DNA of 49,969 bases, from the NCBI GenBank assembly GCA_002385885.1, contig DGEI01000013.1, forward strand, positions 209,650-259,618, in the 5' to 3' direction. Below the pieces are notes generated by a model. That model was not told the origin of the DNA. It saw nothing but the letters and a program-made list of their open reading frames with translations, and did no database searches. This document shows positions 1-7,948 of this stretch, piece by piece. Each line of letters begins with the position of its first letter. The first letter of the stretch is position 1. A program made the translations under genes and the position numbers. This DNA is from Firmicutes bacterium UBA3930. GTDB taxonomy: Bacteria; Bacillota; Clostridia; Caldicoprobacterales; Caldicoprobacteraceae.

Positions 1-37
1 TACAGTCTGCCCCCTTTGGCCGCTCGGGAACCCCTCC
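1..37 (-). tRNA. tRNA-Tyr (GUA), 5' half only
   Basis: The reverse strand from 37 reads GGAGGGGUUCCCGAGCGG and runs to an anticodon loop whose GUA anticodon occupies positions 3-1. The acceptor 5' strand, D arm and start of the anticodon arm match the clostridial tRNA-Tyr pattern. The gene is cut by the window edge, so the variable arm, T arm and 3' end are not visible. It is the last member seen of the leftward tRNA cluster. Confidence 0.85.
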
Positions 38-73
38 ATAACAAACAAAACACATACAATAAAAGCATGTTTG

Positions 74-149
<76 letters not shown>

Positions 150-194
150 AAATTATCAGCAGCTAACTATCATCGCTGCGGGATAATATATAAA

Positions 195-270
195 TGGTGG
201 GCCTTCAGGGATTCGAACCCCGGACCGACCGGTTATGAGCCGGTTGCTCTAACCGCTGAGCTAAAGGCCC
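195..270 (-). tRNA. tRNA with CAU anticodon (elongator Met, or Ile2 if lysidine-modified)
   Basis: The cloverleaf starts GGGCCUUUAGCUCAG and ends AAGGCCCACCA with encoded CCA, 76 nt in all. The anticodon loop is CUCAUAA. A CAU anticodon can be initiator Met, elongator Met or lysidine-modified Ile2. The intact first acceptor pair argues against initiator. The stem resembles both clostridial elongator Met and Bacillus Ile2 genes, so I leave the identity open. Confidence 0.93.
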
Positions 271-280
271 GCAAATTATC

Positions 281-357
281 TGGTCGGGGTGGAGGGATTT
301 GAACCCCCGGCCCCATGCTCCCAAAGCACGTGCGCTACCAAACTGCGCTACACCCCG
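281..357 (-). tRNA. tRNA-Pro (UGG)
   Basis: The reverse strand begins CGGGGUGUAGCGCAG, carries a UGG anticodon in a UUUGGGA loop, has a GGUUCAAAUCC T arm, and ends CACCCCGA followed by encoded CCA. Length is 77 nt. It is the promoter-proximal member of the cluster. Confidence 0.97.
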
Positions 358-390
358 GACCTGTTATTGTGTTTCTCAGAGACAAATAAT

Positions 391-419
391 AATATACCGC
401 ATTTAGTTTGCCCTGTCAA
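391..419 (-). promoter_or_regulatory. Sigma-A promoter of the tRNA cluster
   Basis: On the reverse strand a perfect TTGACA (419-414) is separated by exactly 17 nt from TATATT (396-391). The predicted transcription start is near 384, about 27 nt before tRNA-Pro. Near-consensus boxes and a short leader are what a stable-RNA promoter should look like. Confidence 0.85.
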
Positions 420-520
420 GGACATTTTTTTGGAGCTTTTTTACCTGGTACCTGTTTTTCAAAAGTTTCTTTCGTAAAAACCTTCTTTCCCATCTTTCTG
501 TCTAAAAACACACTTGAAAA

Positions 521-2434
521 TTACAAGCCGAAAAGCTTTAACAGCTGCTCCCACCAATTCACCTTTGATTCTGTTTCATCCTGAATGCCGGGTTTCAGTT
601 CATCATTCTCATATACAACCCTGTCTGTTTTCATAATGAACTGTACACTGCTGTTTCTGTTTCTTTGGTTATCTGCAAAAGATCTATAGTCGTTTGCCAA
701 TTCCTCCATTTTTTCAATAAAAGCTTCGGCAAATCGCATATCTTCAATAGCCTGAATAATTCCGTCCTCCATCTCCGAAAAACCCTTTTTATTTATATCA
801 GCCAGCCCGCCACTGATATTTTCAAGCGCTTTGACCAGTTCATCAAGCCCTGCAGACATACTGCGTGAATGCTGCTTTAAAGTTTCAAGCCCTTTTGCTA
901 TTTCTTTTACCCCTGTAATATAATCTGCAAGACCTTGCCTGTAAACTGCCTGCCCTTTTTTGTACTGCGTCATACCATCAATCAGAGATTCAGAGCCTGA
1001 CGCTGTTTTCTCAATTACGCTTCCCACCTGTTCCAAACCCGGTATGAATTCCTTATCCAGGCCCTCTTTTATGTTTTCCAAACCCAGGCTTAAAGTATCT
1101 GCACCCTGCCTTATCCCTTCTCCTGCACCTTCCAGTAAGCTGACAGCCTGATTCTGTGCTGCAACCAAAGCTTGCAATTCTTGTAACCCGGTATTGCCCG
1201 GATCCTTCTCTGCCAGGTCCTGTACCAGCTCAGCTATATCATTAGTAATCTTTCGGATACCTGCATATCCCTGCACCAGCTCATCACCGGCTGTTTCCAG
1301 TTCATCCGCACCCTTTTTCAGGGACTCCATAGCTGTTGATATCTCTTTTGCAGACTTGCCTAATGCCTTCATAGCAGGGTTTATATTACCAAGCGCATAT
1401 GACAGTTCTTCTGTCCCATTTTTTATCTCATCAAAGCCTTCCATGCTTGCGTCATATCCTGCAATAAGAGTATCTGAGTTTTTGTTTAGCCTGCTGCTTC
1501 CTTCTGCGATATTGGAAATGCCCCGGTAAAACTCCTGCTGTCCTTTATATACTGTCCGGCTGCCGCCAGCAACAGAATCTGCAGCACTGCCCAATTTTGT
1601 CAACCCATTTTGGATTTGCTCCAATCCATCAAACAGCTTTTCCAGGTTTTCTCCCATTTCAATATCCTGTACCGGCATTACCCGGGGAAAAACGGTAAAA
1701 GTAATGGGATTCAGCTCAATACTGTTACCTTTCAGTTCCATGGAAAACTCAGAATCCGGATATGGAAAAGCAGAGAAGTTTACATTCATGGTTTTTCCGG
1801 TGGTTATCTTTACAGCATCCTCAGCCTTTACCTCAGAAAATATATCAAGATCAACCTCATAGGACACCTGCACCAGGAACGGCGTATAGCATTCGTTATT
1901 CCTTGAGACTACAGACCCGTCAAAACCTTGGAAGATTATCGGCTCCTCAGCTTTCATCCTGTTTTTTATTTTAATTTCTATTCTTACTATTCCGCTTTTA
2001 CCGGCAAGATCTTCTGCATTGACCTGTACATCATCAAGAAAATACTTTATGTCAATTTCTACAGGTAATTCCTTATCTGTAATACCTTCGTAGTATATAT
2101 CTCCTTTTGTTAGTAAATCAGAATCCCATATTATACGGTTATTGCGGATCTCCGGCTTGGTTCCCGTCTCCATGCTTCTAACCGATATGTAATCGCCATA
2201 ATCAACAACTTCATCCGGTTTCCCGTTTGAATAAAGGCGGTTGACAACCCTTTGCTCCAATACCTTTCCATTGTGAGCCAGAATTACGTAGACTGTTTCG
2301 TTTTTTTCAACTTTTACGGGTTCACCGATAGTTTCATTGTCCCCCGCTTTATCGGCATGGGTTATAGTAATTGGCATTATAGTAAGGCTGACTGCGCACA
2401 AAATCAGCAGCAATCCTGATACACCTTTGCTCAT
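521..2434 (-). CDS. Secreted heptad-repeat protein, YhgE-like, partner of the MMPL exporter
   Basis: The 637-aa protein has an N-terminal signal peptide (about residues 1-27), a beta-rich domain to about 265, then a long helical region to about 600. That region is full of heptads with Leu and Gly at fixed positions (for example LEQIQNGLTKLG, GLETLKQHS), the xxxLxxG repeat type found in YhgE/Pip-like proteins. There is no convincing transmembrane segment after the signal, so it probably acts outside the membrane. It lies 53 nt after the MMPL gene on the same strand with a GGAGGT ribosome binding site, and likely works with that transporter. Exact function is unknown. Confidence 0.75.
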   Translation of the reverse strand: MSKGVSGLLLILCAVSLTIMPITITHADKAGDNETIGEPVKVEKNETVYVILAHNGKVLEQRVVNRLYSNGKPDEVVDYGDYISVRSMETGTKPEIRNNRIIWDSDLLTKGDIYYEGITDKELPVEIDIKYFLDDVQVNAEDLAGKSGIVRIEIKIKNRMKAEEPIIFQGFDGSVVSRNNECYTPFLVQVSYEVDLDIFSEVKAEDAVKITTGKTMNVNFSAFPYPDSEFSMELKGNSIELNPITFTVFPRVMPVQDIEMGENLEKLFDGLEQIQNGLTKLGSAADSVAGGSRTVYKGQQEFYRGISNIAEGSSRLNKNSDTLIAGYDASMEGFDEIKNGTEELSYALGNINPAMKALGKSAKEISTAMESLKKGADELETAGDELVQGYAGIRKITNDIAELVQDLAEKDPGNTGLQELQALVAAQNQAVSLLEGAGEGIRQGADTLSLGLENIKEGLDKEFIPGLEQVGSVIEKTASGSESLIDGMTQYKKGQAVYRQGLADYITGVKEIAKGLETLKQHSRSMSAGLDELVKALENISGGLADINKKGFSEMEDGIIQAIEDMRFAEAFIEKMEELANDYRSFADNQRNRNSSVQFIMKTDRVVYENDELKPGIQDETESKVNWWEQLLKLFGL

Positions 2435-2487
2435 GACCGCTTACCTCCATTTCATTAAGATAACTCCTTATCCGATAACAAACCATT

Positions 2488-4554
2488 TCAGTTTTCAGTT
2501 TTGCCCCAACCTATAGTCGTATACTTTATAATCTTATCGAATATCAAAAACACTGATGGCAGTCCTAAGAATATTACCAACATACTAACAGCCGCTCCTC
2601 TTCCTATCATCATGGTTAACTCACCGGTAGCTTTTATACTTGCTATCAATGCAATGCCCATCGTTGCGGCAATCATAGTCAAAGCACTTGTCAGTATTGA
2701 AGGCCCGGTATCCTCTATAGTCTGCCTGACTGCCTTTAATTTATTTTCTTCTGTACCCAGGTTTTCTCTGTAACGGCTTGTAAACAAAATGGCATAGTCC
2801 ACGGTAGCACCCAACTGGATTGCGTTAATCACGATCGAGGTAAAGGATGATACGGTTGTGTTTTGTAAGTATGGGATACTTAAATTTATCCATATAGCTA
2901 TTTCAATCACCAGTACAAGCAAAAAGGGAATTGACAGCGATTTAAAACTGATAGCCAGAATGACAAGGATCAGTCCAATGGATATAGCAGAAACTGTTCT
3001 CATATCTGTGTCTGACAGACTGGCCAAATCCCTGGTTAATGCAGGTAAACCCGTTACATAGCTTTCATCAAACATATTTTGCGTTATTTTCCTTATCTGA
3101 TCCACAGCCTCAAATGTCCGGTAATCATCCGAAGGCGTTGATAAACGCACCTCAAAGTATCTATAGCCTTCCTTAATATATCTTTCCCTTACATCAGCCG
3201 GGATAAATGTTTCGGGTATTGCCACATCAACCTGTTGGGACAGCCCCAACACTGAATCAACTGCATCAATGGTTTTTATTCTTTCCGCTAATTCCTTCTC
3301 CTTTACATTGCCTGTATCCGGTGTTATAACATATAAAACTTCAGTGTTCATAAAAGTATCCCTTATCTTGATTGTATCGACTACAGCCCTGGAATTCTCA
3401 GGCAAATAATGCTCGGTACTATAGTAGTAATCAAGATTTCGTTGCGCTAAAAAAGACGGCACGGCAATCAACATTATTATTACGAGAAAAAGCCAGCGAT
3501 ATCTTACGATCCGCCCGGAAAGGTTTTTAAGGCCTGGAATAACCGGTTTATGCCTGTATTTATCTGCAAACCTGCTGGATATTAAAATAAGACAGGGGAG
3601 AACGGTAACATTTGCCAAAAGGCTGAAAACTATTCCCTTGCCCAATACAATGCCCAGATCGCGGCCTATACCGTTTTTCATAAATACCAAAGCGGCAAAG
3701 CCTGCTATGGTAGTCAGAGCACTGGCGGTTACCGGAACACCCGTCCTGGAAATGGCGGAAATCATAGCATCTTCCAGGCTTTGTGGTTTCTGCTTTTCCT
3801 CTTCGAATCTGTGCAGCAGGAATATGGAGTAGTCCATGGATATACCCAACTGCATAACAGCTGCCACTGAGGCTGTTATAAAAGATACCTCTCCTTTTAT
3901 AATATTGGTTCCCATATTGAGAATAATGGCAATTCCGATAGAGACAAGAAATAAAAGAGGTTCAATGAAAGAAGTCATAGAGGCTGATAGAATTGCATAA
4001 ATGGATACAACTCCGATAATCATATAATAAATCATTTCTTTGGATGTTATGGCTTGCAGGTCATTCATAATAACCGGTTCGCCGCCAAACAGCACCTTTC
4101 CCCCGCAAATTTCTCTAATCTCCTCCACAGCCAGCATCGTTGATCCGGATCTTGCGTTACCTGTAAACTGGATCAGTAAAATGGTGGAATCACCGGAAAT
4201 GAAATTATCCCTGATTTGTGGTTCCATAAATTCTAACGGTAGGTTAACATCCTCAAAATCATCCAGCCATAGTACCTGTTTAACTCCCTCTACTGCTTCC
4301 ATACGGGACTTCAGTTCTCTAATCTTCCATGCTTCCGTATTTTCAAGCACCACAAATGCCTGTCCGGACAGATTGAATTTTTCCTCAAGAATTGCTTCAC
4401 CCTGCCTGGAATTTAAGCTGGCAGGCAAATAAGACATTATATCGTAGTTTTCCTTTGTGTTTAAAAACCCAAGTACCGACGGAATTAAGAGCAGAAAAAA
4501 TAATGCTAATACATGCTTCCTGTTCTTTACTATAAAACCGCTAAATCTCATCAT
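2488..4554 (-). CDS. MMPL/RND-superfamily transporter
   Basis: The 688-aa membrane protein has the duplicated RND layout: a helix near residue 15, an extracytoplasmic domain, five or six helices, then the same again. Each half carries the family signature at the start of its helix bundle, GISMDYSIFLLHRF in the first and GATVDYAILFTSRYRE in the second, with the Asp-Tyr pair expected in the proton path. Length is normal for bacterial MMPL proteins such as YdfJ. The family exports lipids or drugs by proton antiport; the substrate here is unknown. The ATGATG start follows GAGGGGAGC. The TetR gene upstream and heptad-repeat protein downstream suggest a regulated export unit. Confidence 0.9.
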   Translation of the reverse strand: MMRFSGFIVKNRKHVLALFFLLLIPSVLGFLNTKENYDIMSYLPASLNSRQGEAILEEKFNLSGQAFVVLENTEAWKIRELKSRMEAVEGVKQVLWLDDFEDVNLPLEFMEPQIRDNFISGDSTILLIQFTGNARSGSTMLAVEEIREICGGKVLFGGEPVIMNDLQAITSKEMIYYMIIGVVSIYAILSASMTSFIEPLLFLVSIGIAIILNMGTNIIKGEVSFITASVAAVMQLGISMDYSIFLLHRFEEEKQKPQSLEDAMISAISRTGVPVTASALTTIAGFAALVFMKNGIGRDLGIVLGKGIVFSLLANVTVLPCLILISSRFADKYRHKPVIPGLKNLSGRIVRYRWLFLVIIMLIAVPSFLAQRNLDYYYSTEHYLPENSRAVVDTIKIRDTFMNTEVLYVITPDTGNVKEKELAERIKTIDAVDSVLGLSQQVDVAIPETFIPADVRERYIKEGYRYFEVRLSTPSDDYRTFEAVDQIRKITQNMFDESYVTGLPALTRDLASLSDTDMRTVSAISIGLILVILAISFKSLSIPFLLVLVIEIAIWINLSIPYLQNTTVSSFTSIVINAIQLGATVDYAILFTSRYRENLGTEENKLKAVRQTIEDTGPSILTSALTMIAATMGIALIASIKATGELTMMIGRGAAVSMLVIFLGLPSVFLIFDKIIKYTTIGWGKTEN

Positions 4555-4653
4555 AAGAATTGCTCCCCTCGTAAATGCCGCATTTTAATTTGCGGCAAAG
4601 CCGGCATAGGCTTTATACATACGTTTCATACATTTGTTTCATATACATGTTTA

Positions 4654-4682
4654 AATATAGCGCTAAAAAAAGCGCTTGTCAA
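4654..4682 (-). promoter_or_regulatory. Promoter with palindromic operator before the MMPL operon
   Basis: On the reverse strand TTGACA (4682-4677) and TATATT (4659-4654) are separated by 17 nt. The spacer contains AGCGCT, six T and AGCGCT (4676-4659), a symmetric operator filling the space between the -35 and -10 boxes. This is the usual position for TetR-type repression. The TetR gene immediately upstream is the obvious candidate repressor. Boxes and symmetry are seen directly; the regulator assignment is inferred. Confidence 0.75.
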
Positions 4683-4783
4683 GAACAAACAACATGGATC
4701 TTTTTATATACAAACTCTACAAACATAAGGACAGAATACCGGACAATTCTGTCCAAACTGTATATTTAACCATAAAGAATAAA

Positions 4784-5362
4784 CTACAGCACACTATCAA
4801 TCAATGCATCTATATACCTGGACCTGTCATTGCTGTTTCTCATATCAATATTAAAAGATCTCCCTGCCCCATAGTAGAAAAGCACAGGGGCAACCACGCC
4901 CGAAAATAAGTGCATTAGTTTAATCGAAGCTGTTATATCATCCTGAATACCCATTGATTCTTTTATTATTGGAATAAGAGATTGCTCCAGTGTATCCATC
5001 AATCCGACTACACCGGTATTTTCATTTCTGTCATTTAGCAGCTTGGTAACTATCAGATATATTATACCCGGATACTCCATTATCTGATCCATAGTTTTTG
5101 CAGCCCAAAGCCTTATTTTTTCCCTGGGTTCCATGCCCAGGCCGGTAATCTCTTCATATATACGCCGGCTTTCCCGTACAAAATGCTTCTCCACCTCGTT
5201 GATCAGATTATCTTTTGAACGGAAATAATAATTTACCGATGCCAGGTTTACATTGGCTTTTTCTGCAATACTCCTTATTGTAAAATCCAGATTTATCTGG
5301 CGTCCAATCATGTCTATAGCTGTGCTTATTATCTTATCCTGCGTATCAATCCTATTATACAT
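4784..5362 (-). CDS. TetR/AcrR family transcriptional regulator
   Basis: The 192-aa protein has an N-terminal TetR helix-turn-helix. Residues about 9-55 include the recognition segment NVNLASVNYYFRSKDNLINE, typical of the family. The rest is an all-helical ligand-binding region. Start ATG follows a strong AGGAGG. It is transcribed in the same direction as the MMPL operon, 229 nt upstream of it, and probably represses that operon through the palindrome at 4659-4676. No copy of that palindrome is visible in front of tetR itself, so autoregulation through the same site is not evident. Confidence 0.92.
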   Translation of the reverse strand: MYNRIDTQDKIISTAIDMIGRQINLDFTIRSIAEKANVNLASVNYYFRSKDNLINEVEKHFVRESRRIYEEITGLGMEPREKIRLWAAKTMDQIMEYPGIIYLIVTKLLNDRNENTGVVGLMDTLEQSLIPIIKESMGIQDDITASIKLMHLFSGVVAPVLFYYGAGRSFNIDMRNSNDRSRYIDALIDSVL

Positions 5363-5543
5363 TTACGCCTCCTGATTTATTGGTATTTTCCTCTGCTCAT
5401 ATCGCCAACATTTATATTACGCATTTTTACCGGAATCTGCTGCAAAGAGACATGTTTTACAAAAACCTACATTTAGAGTTTACCATAAAAGCATAAATAA
5501 TTAAATACCTTAATAATAGATTTGTTTCTTAAAGGCGGGAAAA

Positions 5544-5571
5544 TAAAAAAAGAGAAACCCGAAAGCCTCTC
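5544..5571 (-). terminator. Intrinsic terminator with UUCG loop
   Basis: Read leftward, GAGAGGCU, a UUCG loop and GGUUUCUC form an 8-pair stem with some G-U pairs, followed by a run of U. It lies about 40 nt after the stop codon of the small gene at 5612-5995 and ends the DUF2089 operon. Confidence 0.75.
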
Positions 5572-5611
5572 AGTGAAATGCAAAACTCTATATGATAATT
5601 CGTCTAAAAAG

Positions 5612-5995
5612 TCATATTATGCTTATGTCCACAAAAGTACTGCCTTCTTCAACCTTAACCAAAGGATATGGTTTACTGTATCTTAACGCATCAACCAGCC
5701 TGGCAATATCTCTGCTGTCGATCTTTTCCAACACCCTGAAAATATCATCCGGTTTTTCATTTCGCTTATCCTTTGAAATCAACCGAATCACTGCTTTGCT
5801 TAATAAAAAACCCGAATTGAGCAAGCACAGGGGTATTATTACAGGAAATCGCTTTTCACCATTCCTGATGTTTATCTTTAAAAAACGCCCTTTGGCAGTT
5901 TTCTTGCGTTTTTGTCTCTTTTTAATCAAGGCAATTGCTTCATCAATATCAATTTGCCCTTTGTCAAGTTTTCGCAAAATATCAATGTTTTCCAT
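5612..5995 (-). CDS. SHOCT-like small protein (third gene of DUF2089 operon)
   Basis: This 127-aa protein starts with a helical hairpin, ILRKLDKGQIDIDEAIALI, of the SHOCT-like type. It then has a Lys/Arg-rich stretch (residues about 27-37) and a C-terminal domain of about 80 residues ending in VDISII. The overall plan matches the neighbouring 128-aa protein, so the two look like diverged paralogs; this one is basic in the linker where the neighbour is acidic. The start follows GGAGCGG. The function is not known. No transmembrane helix is clear, although residues about 50-70 are hydrophobic. Confidence 0.7.
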   Translation of the reverse strand: MENIDILRKLDKGQIDIDEAIALIKKRQKRKKTAKGRFLKINIRNGEKRFPVIIPLCLLNSGFLLSKAVIRLISKDKRNEKPDDIFRVLEKIDSRDIARLVDALRYSKPYPLVKVEEGSTFVDISII

Positions 5996-6037
5996 AATTG
6001 AATCCGCTCCGCATACGCTTAATAATTTAATTGCAAG

Positions 6038-6424
6038 TCAATCGACCGTAATTGTCACATAAGTGCCGTTATCCTCGACCTCAACAAGTTTCCCTTGAGC
6101 GCCATTTTGTATGGAATTGAGTATTTCATTAAAATCTATATCTTTCAGCGCTTGCAATTTGGGCTCATATTCCGCTCCAAGCTGCGTGGCCAGTTTTATT
6201 CCAACCTCTACAAGCGATAGAGGAACATTAACATTAACTTTGTCATTTCCATTTTCAACTACTTTTATCCTCAAGAATTTCCCGTAATCATCATCAGTAC
6301 TCGAGATTAACGATGTTCCGCCTCCATCATCCGGTTTAAGCACATCTATGAGCTTTTCAGCCTCCTCCGCAGTAATCCTGCCTTCTTCAACCATTTTTAG
6401 TATTTGTTTCACTTCTTCCCTCAT
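6038..6424 (-). CDS. SHOCT-like small protein (second gene of DUF2089 operon)
   Basis: The 128-aa product has an N-terminal hairpin module, ILKMVEEGRITAEEAEKLI, a Gly/Asp/Ser-rich linker and a C-terminal domain containing RIKVVE and ending VEDNGTYVTITVD. Proteins of this layout (YvlB-like, SHOCT-like) often sit beside DUF2089 regulators. I chose ATG at 6424, preceded by AAGGGTGGAGG, over a GTG three codons upstream. The gene follows the DUF2089 stop by 22 nt and precedes its paralog by 42 nt, so the three genes are an operon. Biochemical role unknown. Confidence 0.72.
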   Translation of the reverse strand: MREEVKQILKMVEEGRITAEEAEKLIDVLKPDDGGGTSLISSTDDDYGKFLRIKVVENGNDKVNVNVPLSLVEVGIKLATQLGAEYEPKLQALKDIDFNEILNSIQNGAQGKLVEVEDNGTYVTITVD

Positions 6425-6446
6425 GACCTCCACCCTTTCATTAATA

Positions 6447-6824
6447 TCATTTACTATTTTCCTTCAGGAGCTTTATCGCCTCATCATAGGTAATTTCCCC
6501 TTTACTGAGCATATCCAGTATTTCTTTCTTTTTTGTTTCACTCTTTTCACTTGCCGTTACTTTATAACCCAAACTGGATATAACATCGTCAAGCTTGCTC
6601 CGAACGGTTGGATATGAAATATCAAGCTCTTTCTCTACTTCCTTTATATTACCCCTGCATTTTAAGAACACCTCAATAAAAAACTTCTGTTCCGGTGATA
6701 AATAACTGAACTTATCCAGATGAAAATGCCCCTGGTACCTTGTATCGCATCTATGACAGTGCAATTCCGTCACTTCCAGCTTATTTCCGCATACAGCACA
6801 TGTTGATATTACATTGTTTATCAA
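6447..6824 (-). CDS. DUF2089 family zinc-ribbon/HTH regulator
   Basis: The 125-aa protein has two cysteine pairs in a zinc-ribbon arrangement (CAVC at residues 9-12 and CHRC at 23-26). A helix-turn-helix region follows (IKEVEKELDISYPTVRSKLD, about 60-80), then a C-terminal module ILDMLSKGEITYDEAIKLL of the kind that begins the next two proteins. This is the DUF2089 architecture. The start is TTG at 6824, eight nt after GGAGG, with no usable ATG nearby. As first gene behind a promoter with palindromes, it probably autoregulates; that is inference. Confidence 0.85.
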   Translation of the reverse strand: MINNVISTCAVCGNKLEVTELHCHRCDTRYQGHFHLDKFSYLSPEQKFFIEVFLKCRGNIKEVEKELDISYPTVRSKLDDVISSLGYKVTASEKSETKKKEILDMLSKGEITYDEAIKLLKENSK

Positions 6825-6840
6825 TTGCTACTCCTCCCGT

Positions 6841-6919
6841 AACAAAACGTTTTGTTCATCATCATTATATCAGTTAAATCAATTATGTCAATATATTTAT
6901 TAATATTATTAATAAATAT
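6841..6919 (-). promoter_or_regulatory. Promoter of DUF2089 operon flanked by two palindromes
   Basis: The reverse strand has TTGACA (6891-6886), a 16-nt spacer and TATAAT (6869-6864). Just after the predicted start is the perfect 16-bp palindrome AACAAAACGTTTTGTT (6841-6856). Immediately upstream of the -35 is a perfect inverted repeat with 12-bp AT-only arms around a 3-nt centre (6893-6919). The first palindrome is placed like a repressor operator; the second could be an operator or an upstream AT element. Confidence 0.75.
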
Positions 6920-6999
6920 CTGCTTATTTTTTCAAATTTATTTATCTGATTATTAAGATTCTAAATACATGGAGCCTTGATTATTATCTGATGCAATAA

Positions 7000-7662
7000 T
7001 CAGTGATAAGCATGGCATTTCATATGATTATTCAGATAGTCTTTTATCCGCTGCCGCTCATATCTGTATTGCCGGTTTGGATCAAACTGTATTCCCTTTT
7101 CTATAATTATTTCTCTCCTTTGGGGACATATCCGCACCGGATAAAAAGTTAAAGGTTTTTTGTGCCTGTTATAATATGCTCTGGCTATGTTTATAAAACC
7201 TTTTCTCAATGAATTGGCTTCAATTAAATCATCATCAATAAAAATCACGAGATTATTATTTTCCCCGAGGGCTTCAACGCTTAGTTTGATAGTATGGCGG
7301 ATCCTTCTGTCCATTCTGTATACCGGGATGGAACCGATATGTCTGATAATGGGAACACATATTTGCCCAACAATATAAGCAACCGGTTTGCTTATAAGGT
7401 GATGCCAGCCAAGTTTCTGCTCAAAGAAATTCCTTTTTAAATAATCAGCACATAATCTGGGATCCGTTATATTGTGAATTACCCACGGTAAAGCTTTGAA
7501 AGGGAAAAACAGTTTTATAATAACAGGGCCGTATACTCCGGCATGATTAGCAACAAAAACAGCCGGAACATCGTTAACAACATTCTGCGCACCTGTTATT
7601 TTTGGAGCTTTAAGCACCAGTCTGGCAAAGCCTTCCATAATATTATAGATTGCTCTGTTCAT
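7000..7662 (-). CDS. PlsC-like acyltransferase family protein with degenerate catalytic motif
   Basis: The 220-aa protein matches the lysophospholipid acyltransferase fold in order. It has VFVANHAGVYGPV near residue 35, a region SIPVYRMDRRI near 110 that corresponds to the substrate motif, VIFIDDD near 138 where the family usually has FPEG, and FYPVRI near 170. The catalytic H-x4-D reads HAGVYG, with Gly in place of Asp, and the FPEG block is replaced. It may therefore be inactive, use another residue or acylate something unusual. GGGAGG lies directly against the ATG, and a short frame upstream overlaps the start by ATGA. Confidence 0.65.
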   Translation of the reverse strand: MNRAIYNIMEGFARLVLKAPKITGAQNVVNDVPAVFVANHAGVYGPVIIKLFFPFKALPWVIHNITDPRLCADYLKRNFFEQKLGWHHLISKPVAYIVGQICVPIIRHIGSIPVYRMDRRIRHTIKLSVEALGENNNLVIFIDDDLIEANSLRKGFINIARAYYNRHKKPLTFYPVRICPQRREIIIEKGIQFDPNRQYRYERQRIKDYLNNHMKCHAYH

Positions 7663-7709
7663 CCTCCCACACCCTGTACTCCAAATATTTCTTTTTTCAG
7701 AGTATCCAT
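7659..7709 (-). CDS. Possible 16-aa leader peptide before the acyltransferase
   Basis: A short frame (MDTLKKEIFGVQGVGG) ends in a TGA that overlaps the acyltransferase ATG as ATGA. Its ATG is preceded by TTAAGGAA with almost no spacing, a poor ribosome binding site. The stop-start overlap suggests translational coupling, but chance is a fair alternative. The upstream continuation of the frame looks like noise. Confidence 0.2.
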   Translation of the reverse strand: MDTLKKEIFGVQGVGG

Positions 7710-7803
7710 TTCCTTAAAGAAAAATAAAAAATCCTTCAAGCATTCCAAAGTTAAAATTTTAAAAGCAAAGGTTATATGACAATTGAAAGGCAATACACAA
7801 AAT

Positions 7804-7832
7804 ATTATATCAAATTTATATATATAATTGAA
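7804..7832 (-). promoter_or_regulatory. Putative promoter of the acyltransferase gene
   Basis: The reverse strand has a consensus TATAAT (7809-7804), 17 nt after TTCAAT (7832-7827). The predicted leader is about 135 nt. The -35 box is weak, so the call rests mainly on the -10 box. Confidence 0.4.
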
Positions 7833-7909
7833 TTCATACATCTTTTGCTTGTTTTGATCTTACTATGTACCTGTGTATATATTATTATTTGCTGATCATC
7901 AATATTATG

Positions 7910-7937
7910 AAAAAGGAGCCTTTTTAGGCTCCTTTTT
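7910..7937. terminator. Terminator after the hydrogenase operon, symmetrical
   Basis: AAAAAGGAGCC, six-nt loop, GGCTCCTTTTT. The stem has six G-C-rich pairs extended by A-T pairs, with a T run in both orientations. It begins 12 nt after the hydA stop codon and ends the leftward hydrogenase transcript. Confidence 0.88.
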
Positions 7938-7948
7938 GCTCATACAGT

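Noticed and set aside
195..270. Definite tRNA-Met assignment
   Set aside because: A CAU anticodon also fits tRNA-Ile2; sequence by eye does not separate the two.
5592..6062. 156-codon plus-strand frame
   Set aside because: It is antisense to the SHOCT-like genes, is low-complexity Ser/Ile/Leu-rich, and is a shadow of the real reading frame.
7659..7841. 60-codon frame upstream of the acyltransferase
   Set aside because: The first 45 codons cover the predicted promoter region and look random. Only the last 16 codons, overlapping the start as ATGA, are kept as a low-confidence leader peptide.
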